DNA of 64,000 nt, taken from the NCBI RefSeq assembly GCF_015158295.1, contig NZ_JACDXV010000001.1, positions 1 through 64,000 of the forward strand, written 5' to 3'. Source of the stretch: Devosia faecipullorum (GTDB lineage: Bacteria; Pseudomonadota; Alphaproteobacteria; Rhizobiales; Devosiaceae). Below, in pieces: positions 17,498 through 25,811 of this stretch (its first letter is position 1; every line of letters starts with the position of its first letter). The position numbers and the translations under genes are program-made. The notes beneath the pieces were generated by a model. The model saw only the letters and a program-made list of their open reading frames with translations. It was not told the origin of the DNA and ran no database searches.

Positions 17498-19822
17498 ATG
17501 TCATTCGAATCCCCATCTCAAGAGGACGCGCGGATCGACATTGCCGTTTTGTTAGCGGCAATCGTTCGCCGGTTGCCCCTGATTCTGCTGGTGACGCTTG
17601 GGCTGCTGGCCGCTGGCTTCGTGCTGCTGATGTTTCAGCCCCGGCTCTATGAATCGGCGGCGTCCATCCTGGTCGAGCCTCGTGATTCCATCTATCTGCG
17701 TGCTTCGGGCGAGCAGGCGCCTAGCTTTTCGGGTAATGCCGCGGGCGTGGTTTCCAGCCAGATCGAATTGCTCAAGTCGCGCGACACCCTGCTCAATGTC
17801 ATCGATCAGCTCGATCTGCGCTCGGTTCAAGAATTCAATGACAATGGGTCTGCCGCCTCGCCGCTGAACATGATTACCCAGTTGATCGGTCGTCGCGCCG
17901 CGACCCCGAACGGCATCGACGAAACCGTGCTCACCAATCTCTATGAGCGGCTGAAGGTCACGCAGGAGCGGGATTCGGCCATTATTTCGGTGGTCGTCCA
18001 GTCCAGCGATCCCCAGCTTGCCGCCAATATTGCCAATGCGGTCGCCAATGCGCATGTGGCGCGCCGCGCGGACCTGTCGATTTCCGATACGGCTGAAGCC
18101 TCCGGCTGGCTGCTCGATGAAATCAATCGCTTGCGCGTTTCGGTTCAACAGGCCGAATCTGCCGTTGCTGATTTCCGCGTCGAGAATGACCTCTTTGTCG
18201 GCCAGAACAATACCAGCCTGCTCGATCAGCAATTGTCCACTGTGGCAGCGCAGATCACGGCGGCGCAGGAGCGAAAGAATACGGCGCTGACCCGCGCTGC
18301 GTTGATCCGCGGCCTGATCGAGAAGGGGCAGCCCATCGAGGGTGTTGCCGATGTCCGCAATTCGCTCTCCATCCAGCAATTAAGCCAGGAAAAGGCGCGA
18401 CTACAGGGCGAACTGGCGCAGCGTTCGGCTACGCTTTTGTCCAGTCATCCCAACATTCGTGCCCTGAATGCGCAGATTGCGGAACTCGATAGCCAGATAC
18501 GCCAGGAAGGTCGCCGCGTGGCGACGGCGCTGGAGGCCGAAGCCCAGATCGAGTCTGATCTCGAGACCTCGCTCCGGACCGAACTCGATCGCGCCAAGGC
18601 AAGCGCGTCCACCGCAACCCGGGACACGGTGACACTGGATGGCTTGCAGCGCGAGGCCAAGGCTCAACGCGAACTGCTGGAAGCGTATCTGTTGCGTTAT
18701 AATGAAGCTTCCTCCCGCGTGGATACCAATTCCGCCCTGCCGGACGTGCGCGTCGTCTCCGTCGCCGCGCCATCGGTCACCCCGGCCTCGCCCAAGACCT
18801 CGCTGATCATGGTCGCCATCGGCATTGTTTCCATCGCCGTGCAGATCGGAATGGTCGCGCTCGGAGAGGTGATGTCGGGGAGAGCTTTGGCTCCAGTTCA
18901 GCATGCTCCCTCCGCGCAGCGGGAGGATGATCTCGAAATCCAGTCTTTCCATGCCGCTCCAGGTGAAGAGAAGTCAGCAATGGTGCAGGATGAGGCCGTT
19001 CGCGGATATGTCGACGAGCCTGCCTATGCACCGCCGCTCCAGGTGGCAGACGCTCTTCCTGACATGGCGATCGACAATATCGAGCCTGAGTTTGAGCATG
19101 TTCCGGAGCCGGCAATGGTACCGGATTCCACAAGTGCTTTTGTTCGCTCACTTTTGGCCGAAGGGCCGGTGGCCCGCCTCGGCGAGGACATAGCAGCACC
19201 GACGCCCGGCGCCGAGCCCGAGGCCATTGCGCCGCCGCAGGCGCGGGTCATGGATGCTCCTCCGCGCCGCAGCGTACGCCTCTTGCGCTATTCCGATCTG
19301 GTTTCGGACCTGGTTCTGGGCCGCACGCATCTGTTGCTGCTGGCCGATCACGGGGAAAACCAGCCCAGCCGCCTCATGGCCGAGGAACTGGTCGCTGACG
19401 CGCTGGCCAAGGGACTGAGCGTGGCCTTGGTCGATGCCGGGAGCGGTCGCCGCACGGAAAATGCCGGAATTACCGATTTGAGCACTGGCGCGGTCAGCTT
19501 TGGCGATGTCGTGCAGAAATCGGCCGACAACAGTTTTGCCGAAGTCACCTGGGGGCAGGGCGATGCCATTTCCCGGCGGACCAACCGGCCACTGGTGCTC
19601 ACCGAGGCGCTGGGAGACATTTACGAGGTCGTGGTCGTGCTGACGGGCCGAGCCGATCACAAGTCGATGCTGGGCAGTTTCGCCGAACTGGGTGGGCGCG
19701 TCATTCTCGTGACCCGCGACGAGGGCGATGCCGATACGGCCGAACCCATTCGCGCACGGCTTGAGGAGGCCGGTCTGGCCCGAGTCGAGATCGCCGCGCT
19801 GGCGGAGCCGGTTGCGGCCTGA
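17498..19822 (+). CDS. Wzz/GumC-like polysaccharide co-polymerase with degenerate kinase-like domain
   Basis: A 774-residue inner-membrane protein controlling chain length and export. Membrane segments lie at about residues 28-50 and 433-458. Between them are the Wzz domain and a long helical coiled-coil region (residues about 200-400), as in Wzc/ExoP. The cytoplasmic part from about residue 610, HLLLLADHGENQPSRLMAEELVADA, takes the place of the tyrosine-kinase domain but shows no Walker A (GxxxxGKT) and no C-terminal tyrosine cluster. The kinase is therefore probably dead. It overlaps the deacetylase start by one base. Divergent from the exporter. Confidence 0.88.
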   Translation: MSFESPSQEDARIDIAVLLAAIVRRLPLILLVTLGLLAAGFVLLMFQPRLYESAASILVEPRDSIYLRASGEQAPSFSGNAAGVVSSQIELLKSRDTLLNVIDQLDLRSVQEFNDNGSAASPLNMITQLIGRRAATPNGIDETVLTNLYERLKVTQERDSAIISVVVQSSDPQLAANIANAVANAHVARRADLSISDTAEASGWLLDEINRLRVSVQQAESAVADFRVENDLFVGQNNTSLLDQQLSTVAAQITAAQERKNTALTRAALIRGLIEKGQPIEGVADVRNSLSIQQLSQEKARLQGELAQRSATLLSSHPNIRALNAQIAELDSQIRQEGRRVATALEAEAQIESDLETSLRTELDRAKASASTATRDTVTLDGLQREAKAQRELLEAYLLRYNEASSRVDTNSALPDVRVVSVAAPSVTPASPKTSLIMVAIGIVSIAVQIGMVALGEVMSGRALAPVQHAPSAQREDDLEIQSFHAAPGEEKSAMVQDEAVRGYVDEPAYAPPLQVADALPDMAIDNIEPEFEHVPEPAMVPDSTSAFVRSLLAEGPVARLGEDIAAPTPGAEPEAIAPPQARVMDAPPRRSVRLLRYSDLVSDLVLGRTHLLLLADHGENQPSRLMAEELVADALAKGLSVALVDAGSGRRTENAGITDLSTGAVSFGDVVQKSADNSFAEVTWGQGDAISRRTNRPLVLTEALGDIYEVVVVLTGRADHKSMLGSFAELGGRVILVTRDEGDADTAEPIRARLEEAGLARVEIAALAEPVAA

Positions 19823-20862
19823 TGTCGCTCAAATACACAGCCATCCGCGCGGCCTTCGAAGTGCTCTGGTTGTCGCGGGCGCCGGCCCTGTTCAATTTGC
19901 TGTCGCGTTCGCGCGGCGTCATCTTCACGCTCCACCGCGTTCTGCCGGAAAAGCCGGCGCGCTTTTCCCCCAATGCCATCCTTCAGGTGCGCCCCGATTT
20001 TCTCGACTATGTCATAGAAAGGGTTCGGGGCTGCGGGGCCGACATCGTCACTCTTGACGAGGCCGTGGAGCGGCTTGCCGCGCCAAAGAAGGGGCGGCCC
20101 TTCGTGGTCCTCACCTTTGACGACGCCTATAAGGACAACCTGACCTTCGCGCTGCCAATCCTGCAGCAACACGAGGCGCCGTTCACGCTCTACGTGCCGA
20201 CGTCATTCGTGGATGGGGTGGGCCAGATCTGGTGGCAGGCCATCGAGGACATCATCGCCCGCCAGCAGGCCATTGCCTTCACCGGGAATGGCGAAACCGA
20301 ATATGTTGATACGCGCAGCAGCGCCGAAAAGGCGGAAGCGTTCAATCGCCTCTATTGGCGCCTGCGCAAGCTGCCGGAGCCGGAACGCCTGACCTTGCTA
20401 GCCGATTTCACTGCCAGTTATGGTTATGACCTTGACCGCCAATGCCGCGAGCTGATCATGGACTGGCAGCAATTGCGGCTCTTTGCCGACGATCCGCTCT
20501 GCACTATCGGGGCACACACGGTCCAGCACTACGAACTGGCCAAGCTTCCTGCTGATCAGGCACGCAATGAAATGATCCAGTCGGTGGACGTCATCGAGGC
20601 GCAATTCGGCTTCCGCCCCAAGAATCTATCCTATCCGCTGGGCGGGCCGCTTTCCTGCGGTCCCCGCGAGTTCGCGATGGCGAAGGAATTGGGGTTCCGC
20701 ACCGCCGTCACGACGCGGCCGGGCGGGCTCTACCCGCATCACCTCGAGCAGTTGACCGCATTGCCGCGCATTTCGCTCAACGGTTATTTCCAGCAGCGCC
20801 GCTATGTCGATGTGTTCGCAAGCGGCGGGCTGTTTACCCAATTGGGTCGGGTGATGAAATAG
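19822..20862 (+). CDS. polysaccharide deacetylase (NodB homology domain)
   Basis: A 346-residue member of the carbohydrate esterase 4 family, which removes acetyl groups from N-acetylated sugars. Motif 1 is present as LTFDDAYKDN, with the catalytic and metal-binding Asp pair. Motif 2 is GAHTVQHYEL, with the two metal-binding histidines. The later segment LSYPLGGP is the usual third motif region. The start ATG 19822 overlaps the stop of the co-polymerase gene (TGATG), so the two are translated together. No signal peptide is clear, so cytoplasmic or membrane-proximal action is likely. It probably modifies the polymer made by this cluster. Confidence 0.88.
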   Translation: MSLKYTAIRAAFEVLWLSRAPALFNLLSRSRGVIFTLHRVLPEKPARFSPNAILQVRPDFLDYVIERVRGCGADIVTLDEAVERLAAPKKGRPFVVLTFDDAYKDNLTFALPILQQHEAPFTLYVPTSFVDGVGQIWWQAIEDIIARQQAIAFTGNGETEYVDTRSSAEKAEAFNRLYWRLRKLPEPERLTLLADFTASYGYDLDRQCRELIMDWQQLRLFADDPLCTIGAHTVQHYELAKLPADQARNEMIQSVDVIEAQFGFRPKNLSYPLGGPLSCGPREFAMAKELGFRTAVTTRPGGLYPHHLEQLTALPRISLNGYFQQRRYVDVFASGGLFTQLGRVMK

Positions 20863-20871
20863 CCGGAGCGC

Positions 20872-21093
20872 TCAGTTGATCTGGCTGGTCCCGTCGGGCC
20901 TGGCCATCCAGCGGATGATGATCATCGAAGGCAGCAGCCAGCCCATTCCAGCGATGATGAAATAGACAATCAGCACCAGACCGGGCAAACCCTCCGGCAG
21001 GGCGAGATAGATCGCCGTCGCCAGCACCGACCACAGGACGATCGACGCAACAAGCAGAAAGGCGCCGATCAATTTTCGTGTTCTCTGGTTCAT
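20872..21093 (-). CDS. DUF2842 small membrane protein
   Basis: A 73-residue protein with two membrane helices (GAFLLVASIVLWSVLATAIYLA and VLIVYFIIAGMGWLLPSMIII) and the ending RWMARPD, the standard appearance of DUF2842, a family largely limited to alphaproteobacteria. It begins MNQRTRKLIG at ATG 21093; an ATG at 21102 is in frame. Function unknown. The family is often found near ctaA, as here, where it is divergent from the heme A synthase gene. It converges with the deacetylase 9 bp away. Confidence 0.85.
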   Translation of the reverse strand: MNQRTRKLIGAFLLVASIVLWSVLATAIYLALPEGLPGLVLIVYFIIAGMGWLLPSMIIIRWMARPDGTSQIN

Positions 21094-21172
21094 GTGCGGC
21101 ATCTGGCCTGTTGCTCTCCATTTGCAGGCGGCTTACCACTCCGCCAGCCCCACTGATACTGGAAATAATGCC

Positions 21173-22234
21173 GTGACCTCCTTGCAAGATGCCGCACCGG
21201 GCCATGTCAGCTTTGCCAGCGACCGCCTGCGGCCCGTACGCATCTGGCTTTATAGTCTCGCGGCCTTCGTGCTGCTCATCGTCGTCGTGGGCGGTATTAC
21301 CCGCCTGACGGAATCAGGCCTGTCCATTACCTCGTGGAAGCCGCTATCCGGCACTATCCCGCCGCTCAGCGAAGCCGACTGGCTGGAAGAATTCGAAGCC
21401 TACAAGCAGATTCCGCAATATACCTATGTCCATTCCTGGATGGAACTGGACGATTTCAAGTTCATTTTCTTCTGGGAATGGTTCCACCGACTGCTGGCCC
21501 GCGCTCTGGGTCTCGTCTTCCTGATTCCATTCGTGGTGTTCCTGTTCCAGAAGCGCCTGTCGCGCGATCTGGCCGCGCCCCTGTTCGGGCTATTCCTGCT
21601 GGGCGGCTTTCAGGGCTTTCTCGGCTGGTGGATGGTGTCCTCGGGCCTGTCTGAATTGACCTCGGTATCGCAATATCGCCTCGCTGCGCATCTGAGCGCG
21701 GCCTGTTTCCTGCTCGTCGCGCTGATTTACGTCGCCCGCTCGCTGACGCCGGGCCGCGTCCTTGGCAATGTGACGGGCTTCCACCTGGCCACGGGCTGGG
21801 TGCTGGTGGTCGGAATCGTGCTCCAGATCGGGGCAGGGGCGTTCGTTGCCGGACTTGACGCCGGCATGGGCTATCAGACCTGGCCATTGATGGATGGCGC
21901 CATCATTCCCAAGGGATTGTTGGTCATGGAGCCGGCGTGGCGCAATGCCTTCGAGAACGCGCTGACCGTGCAATTCATCCATCGCGGCATTGCCTACCTG
22001 TTGGTGGCCTATATCGGCTGGCTGATCTGGCGGCGCTACAAGGATGGCGGCTTTGCCGGGGTGCATGGCTGGTTGCCGCGTATCGGCACGGTCGTGCTGC
22101 TCCAGGTTGCACTGGGCATCGCTACGCTTCTGACCAGCGTTCCCATTTCGCTGGCCGTCGGCCATCAGGCACTGGCCTTCATGCTGGCAGGGCTGGCAAT
22201 TGCATATGTTGCCGACATGCGTCGAGTGCGGTAA
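21173..22234 (+). CDS. ctaA: heme A synthase (COX15/CtaA)
   Basis: Converts heme O to heme A for cytochrome c oxidase by oxidising a methyl group, in the inner membrane. About 353 residues with eight membrane helices. Family motifs: VVGGITRLTESGLSITSWKP near the N-terminus, WEWFHRLLARALG with a heme-ligand histidine, LAAHLSAACFLL, and FIHRGIAYLLVAYIGW with the matching second-half histidine. The GTG at 21173 is preferred because the frame open to 21092 overlaps the DUF2842 gene and adds no conserved sequence. Length fits the alphaproteobacterial type 2 CtaA. Confidence 0.93.
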   Translation: MTSLQDAAPGHVSFASDRLRPVRIWLYSLAAFVLLIVVVGGITRLTESGLSITSWKPLSGTIPPLSEADWLEEFEAYKQIPQYTYVHSWMELDDFKFIFFWEWFHRLLARALGLVFLIPFVVFLFQKRLSRDLAAPLFGLFLLGGFQGFLGWWMVSSGLSELTSVSQYRLAAHLSAACFLLVALIYVARSLTPGRVLGNVTGFHLATGWVLVVGIVLQIGAGAFVAGLDAGMGYQTWPLMDGAIIPKGLLVMEPAWRNAFENALTVQFIHRGIAYLLVAYIGWLIWRRYKDGGFAGVHGWLPRIGTVVLLQVALGIATLLTSVPISLAVGHQALAFMLAGLAIAYVADMRRVR

Positions 22235-22285
22235 TATAATACCGTAATTCTAATGCATTGAAATTACAGCATTTTTCAAATGCGC

Positions 22286-22314
22286 TTGACGGGCCGCGGA
22301 ATCTCCCATAGAGA
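22286..22314 (+). promoter_or_regulatory. likely sigma70 promoter of rplM-rpsI
   Basis: TTGACG at 22286-22291 is followed after 17 bases by TAGAGA (22309-22314), about 60 bp before rplM. The -35 box is near consensus, the -10 box is weak. The leader (22315-22375) can fold a GC-rich hairpin around 22327-22350. Confidence 0.45.
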
Positions 22315-22375
22315 CGCCGCCGAACTGGCCGCTCCATGCGTGGGGCGGCTGCCTGAATTTTAGGGAACTTCGATT

Positions 22376-22840
22376 ATGAGCACGTACTCGGCAAAACCGA
22401 GCGAGATCGAGAAGAAGTGGATCCTGATCGACGCCGAAGGGCTGGTCGTGGGTCGTCTCGCTTCGATCATTGCTTCTCGCCTGCGCGGCAAGCACAAGCC
22501 CACCTTCACTCCGCACATGGACATGGGTGACAACATCATCGTCATCAATGCCGACAAGGTGAAGCTGACCGGCCGCAAGCTCGACCAGCACCGCTTCTAC
22601 TGGCACACCGGCTATGCCGGCGGCATCAAGGACCGCACCGCGCGTGAGCTGCTGGAAGGCCGCTTCCCGAACCGCGTCCTCGAAAACGCCGTGCGCCGCA
22701 TGATGCCGGGCGGTCCGCTGACCCGCGCCCAGCTCCGCAACCTGCGCGTCTATGCCGGTTCCGAGCACCCTCACGAAGCGCAGAACCCGGCTAAGCTCGA
22801 CGTCGCTGCGATGAACTCCAAGAACGTCCGGGTGAAGTAA
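22376..22840 (+). CDS. rplM: 50S ribosomal protein L13
   Basis: A 154-residue ribosomal protein of the large subunit, full length. Conserved blocks: [43 protein letters not shown], and [16 protein letters not shown] before [15 protein letters not shown]. It assembles early on 23S rRNA. ATG 22376 follows a leader with TAGGGAAC. It is one base from rpsI, the universal rplM-rpsI operon. Confidence 0.98.
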   Translation: MSTYSAKPSEIEKKWILIDAEGLVVGRLASIIASRLRGKHKPTFTPHMDMGDNIIVINADKVKLTGRKLDQHRFYWHTGYAGGIKDRTARELLEGRFPNRVLENAVRRMMPGGPLTRAQLRNLRVYAGSEHPHEAQNPAKLDVAAMNSKNVRVK

Positions 22841-22841
22841 A

Positions 22842-23321
22842 ATGGCCGAAACCATCAATTCTCTCGAAGAACTCGGCACCTCTGCTGCCGCTCCGGTCAA
22901 TACCGCTCCGGTTCACGTCCAGAAGCTGGACAGCCTCGGTCGCGCCTATGCCACCGGCAAGCGCAAGAACGCCGTCGCTCGCGTCTGGATCAAGCCGGGC
23001 AAGGGCATTGTGACGATCAATGGTCGCGAATTCGCCAAATATTTCGCGCGTCCGGTCCTGCAGCTCATCGTCAAGCAGCCGATCGTCGCCACCGACCGTC
23101 TCGACCAGTATGACGTCAACGTCACCGTTGCCGGTGGTGGTCTTTCCGGTCAGGCCGGTGCCGTCCGTCACGGCATCTCCAAGGCGCTGAACTTCTTCGA
23201 GCCGGGCCTGCGTCCGATCCTCAAGAAGGGTGGCTTCCTGACCCGCGACAGCCGTGTTGTCGAGCGCAAGAAGTACGGCCGGGCCAAGGCTCGTCGTTCC
23301 TTCCAGTTCTCCAAGCGCTAA
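22842..23321 (+). CDS. rpsI: 30S ribosomal protein S9
   Basis: A 159-residue small-subunit protein whose C-terminal tail reaches the decoding centre. The N-terminal 35 residues are the Ala- and Pro-containing extension usual in alphaproteobacteria. The conserved body follows: [39 protein letters not shown] and the ending [17 protein letters not shown]. The final SKR is the invariant tail. It is cotranscribed with rplM and followed by a strong terminator. Confidence 0.98.
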   Translation: MAETINSLEELGTSAAAPVNTAPVHVQKLDSLGRAYATGKRKNAVARVWIKPGKGIVTINGREFAKYFARPVLQLIVKQPIVATDRLDQYDVNVTVAGGGLSGQAGAVRHGISKALNFFEPGLRPILKKGGFLTRDSRVVERKKYGRAKARRSFQFSKR

Positions 23322-23343
23322 GCTTAGGATATTTCGATTTGCG

Positions 23344-23374
23344 AGGGGCCGGGAAACCGGCCCCTTTGCTTTTG
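23344..23374 (+). terminator. rho-independent terminator after rpsI
   Basis: A perfect 9-bp stem, AGGGGCCGG (23344-23352) with CCGGCCCCT (23357-23365), and a GAAA tetraloop. It is followed by a T-rich stretch, ttgctttt. Confidence 0.85.
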
Positions 23375-23495
23375 TGCACCTTCGCCCGGATACGCCGTTC
23401 CGTTCTGATTGTGCGACGGGAAAGGGAATTATCGGCAACCCTCTGGTCATTCAGGGAGCAGGCTTCCATATGGAACATGTTTTCAGAGCCTGTTC

Positions 23496-24134
23496 ATGAC
23501 CAGTCTAGTTACCCGCTTCCACCTTCTGCTGTTCGGCGTGACGCTCGCCATAGCCGGGGTGACGCTTGTCCACGTTCCCGCGCATTACGCGTTCCCGGCG
23601 CATTGGCAGGGCAGTTCGGCGGACTGGCTGTGGCCGCGTGACCTGGCCTTGGCCGTTGCGCCTCTGGTCCAAGTAGCGCTAATGGCGATTTTCTTCGTGC
23701 TTGGCCGCGCGCTGACCAAGAACCATTTCGCCAAGACGCAGCATATTCTCGATCCGGCGCTGACTTTGCTGATGATGATTGCCGCCTCGTGTCAGCTCGG
23801 CCTGTTGATGATCGGCATCGGCTCAGACTTCGACATATTTCGCATCACCGCCTTCGGCCTGGCCGCCACTCTGCTGGTTCTGGCCGTGGTGATCTTCGAA
23901 GCCGAGCGCCATTCCTATGCGGGGTTGCGCATGCCATGGCCGATTGCCTCGGACCGCGCCTGGCGGCTGGTTCACCGGGGCAGCGGGCTGGTGGCGGGCA
24001 TTGCGTCGATTACGCTGGCGCTGCTCGCCTGGAGCGATCCGGGGCCGGGCGTGCTGGTCCTTGCGATGGCCATAGGGCTTTGCGCCCTGCCGGTGATAGC
24101 CGGCCTGCTGACTGCCCTGACACAACGTCTCTGA
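23496..24134 (+). CDS. SdpI/DUF1648-like membrane protein
   Basis: A 212-residue protein with five to six membrane helices. The first part, HVPAHYAFPAHWQGSSADWLWP, has the His-Trp and Gly-Asp pattern of DUF1648. The later SDRAWRLVHRGSGLVAGI resembles the TWxxTHR motif of SdpI family members. SdpI proteins protect Bacillus against the SdpC toxin; in proteobacteria the role is unknown. ATG 23496 is chosen because homologous sequence starts there; an upstream reading to 23409 adds soluble residues. It stands alone between rpsI and the transporter gene. A clearer SdpI pair is at 32.6-33.6 kb. Confidence 0.65.
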   Translation: MTSLVTRFHLLLFGVTLAIAGVTLVHVPAHYAFPAHWQGSSADWLWPRDLALAVAPLVQVALMAIFFVLGRALTKNHFAKTQHILDPALTLLMMIAASCQLGLLMIGIGSDFDIFRITAFGLAATLLVLAVVIFEAERHSYAGLRMPWPIASDRAWRLVHRGSGLVAGIASITLALLAWSDPGPGVLVLAMAIGLCALPVIAGLLTALTQRL

Positions 24135-24303
24135 CAACGCTTTTCCTTGCATCGTCCAATGGCGATAGAAAATTCTCCTCCAATTGCCGCAAAGGAAATG
24201 GCGTGCGCTGCAAACCTGCCGGCATGGGCGTATTGTCTGGGCAATTGCGGGACGCATGGCTCAATCCAGAGCGAGGTTGTCCTGTGCACGAAAGGTCTTT
24301 TGC

Positions 24304-25677
24304 ATGCCAACTAACGTTTCGCCCGGCGCCGCGCCCCGAGCGCCCAAGCCGCTTTACCTCAATTTCGGGTTCCAGGTTCTGGCGGCCATGGTCATTGGCC
24401 TGCTGCTCGGCTTCATCGCTCGTAATCTCGGCACAGACGCTGCCGGCGGCGCCAACTGGCTGACGGTGACGCTCTCCACTATCGGCTCGTCCTTCGTCTC
24501 GCTGTTGCGCGCACTGGTGCCGGTGCTGGTTTTCACCGCCATCGTCGCCTCCATCGCGAATTTGCGCGAACTCAACAACGCCGCCAAGCTGGTGGCGCAG
24601 ACGCTGCTCTGGTTCGCCATTACGGCGCTGATCGCCGTCGCCATCGGCATTGCCCTCGGCCTCATCATCCAGCCGGGCGTGCATACGGCCGTCACCGAAG
24701 CTGCGGCCCGCGCGCCGTCATCGACCGGCTCCTGGCTCGATTTCCTCAAGGGATTGATTCCCTCTAATTTCATCGGTTTGCAGGCCTCGACCCGCGTGAC
24801 CGACGGCGGCGCGACCACCAGCCTCAATTTCAACGTGCTGCAAATCCTGATCGTGTCCATCGTGGTGGGTATTGCGGCGCTGCGCGTCGGCCCGGCGGCA
24901 GACACCTTCCTCGCCTTCAACCGCTCCTTCCTTAAGATCATCCACAAGATCCTCTGGTGGGTGATCCGGCTGACGCCGATCGGCACGATCGGTCTTCTCG
25001 GCAACGCCGTGGCCGTCTATGGCTGGGATGCCCTGGCGCAGCTTGGCTGGTATGCCGCAGCGATCTATATCGGCCTGGCGCTGGTGCTCTTCGTGGTCTA
25101 TCCGGCCCTGTTGCAGGCCAATGGCCTGAACCCCATCCGCTATTTCCAGAGCGCCTGGCCAGCCATCCAACTCGCCTTCGTGTCGCGTTCGTCCATCGGT
25201 ACCCTGCCGGTTACCGAACGCATCACCGAGAAGAGCCTGGGCGTGCCGCGTGAATATGCCTCCTTTGCCGTACCGCTGGGGGCCACCACCAAGATGGACG
25301 GTTGCGCCGCCATCTATCCGGCGATCTCGGCCATCTTCGTCGCCCAGTTCTTCGGCATCAGCCTCGGCATCGAGCACTATCTGCTGATCGTCTTCGTCTC
25401 GGTGATCGGCTCTGCGGCAACTGCCGGCCTGACCGGCGCGACGGTGATGCTGACCCTCACGCTCTCGACGCTCGGCCTGCCGCTGGAGGGCGTCGGCCTG
25501 CTGCTGGCCATCGACCCGATTCTCGACATGGGCCGCACGGCAGTCAACGTTGCCGGTCAGGCTCTGGTGCCGACCATCGTCGCCAAGCGCGAAGGCATTC
25601 TCGACCAGGCGACCTATGATCGCGGCGAAAGCGTCGACAATCTCGATATCGAAGCGGATGCGGTTCCGGCACAATAA
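24304..25677 (+). CDS. dicarboxylate/amino acid:cation symporter (DAACS family)
   Basis: A 457-residue inner-membrane carrier that imports an acidic or neutral amino acid, or a dicarboxylate, with Na+ or H+. It has eight membrane segments and two re-entrant loops. The serine-rich loop is seen as VSRSSIGTLPVTER. The signature VPLGATTKMDGCAAIYPAISAIFVAQ stands where NMDG normally lies, here KMDG, and AIDPILDMGRTAVNVAGQ forms the last segment. The usual Asn of NMDG is replaced by Lys, which may alter cation binding. ATG 24304 begins a normal soluble N-terminus. Substrate cannot be assigned. Confidence 0.88.
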   Translation: MPTNVSPGAAPRAPKPLYLNFGFQVLAAMVIGLLLGFIARNLGTDAAGGANWLTVTLSTIGSSFVSLLRALVPVLVFTAIVASIANLRELNNAAKLVAQTLLWFAITALIAVAIGIALGLIIQPGVHTAVTEAAARAPSSTGSWLDFLKGLIPSNFIGLQASTRVTDGGATTSLNFNVLQILIVSIVVGIAALRVGPAADTFLAFNRSFLKIIHKILWWVIRLTPIGTIGLLGNAVAVYGWDALAQLGWYAAAIYIGLALVLFVVYPALLQANGLNPIRYFQSAWPAIQLAFVSRSSIGTLPVTERITEKSLGVPREYASFAVPLGATTKMDGCAAIYPAISAIFVAQFFGISLGIEHYLLIVFVSVIGSAATAGLTGATVMLTLTLSTLGLPLEGVGLLLAIDPILDMGRTAVNVAGQALVPTIVAKREGILDQATYDRGESVDNLDIEADAVPAQ

Positions 25678-25716
25678 GCGCCAAGCCACTCCAGCCGCGC
25701 CGACCCATCCATTCTT

Positions 25717-25795
25717 GTGTTACCACCGGGCTTGTCCCGGTGGTCTGTCTCGCTGCGAGATGGATTGCCCGGACAAGCCGGGTAATGACGCGGGG
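25717..25795. repeat. palindromic intergenic repeat element
   Basis: The segment starts with a hairpin, ACCACCGGG (25722-25730), loop CTTGT, CCCGGTGGT (25736-25744). About 25 bp later a related unit in inverted orientation follows, with CCCGG-ACAAG-CCGGG (25770-25784). The two units, both centred on CTTGTCC or its complement, look like a REP/RIME-type intergenic element between the transporter and the convergent P450 gene. Confidence 0.6.
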
Positions 25796-25811
25796 GAGGC
25801 TATGGTGGGAT

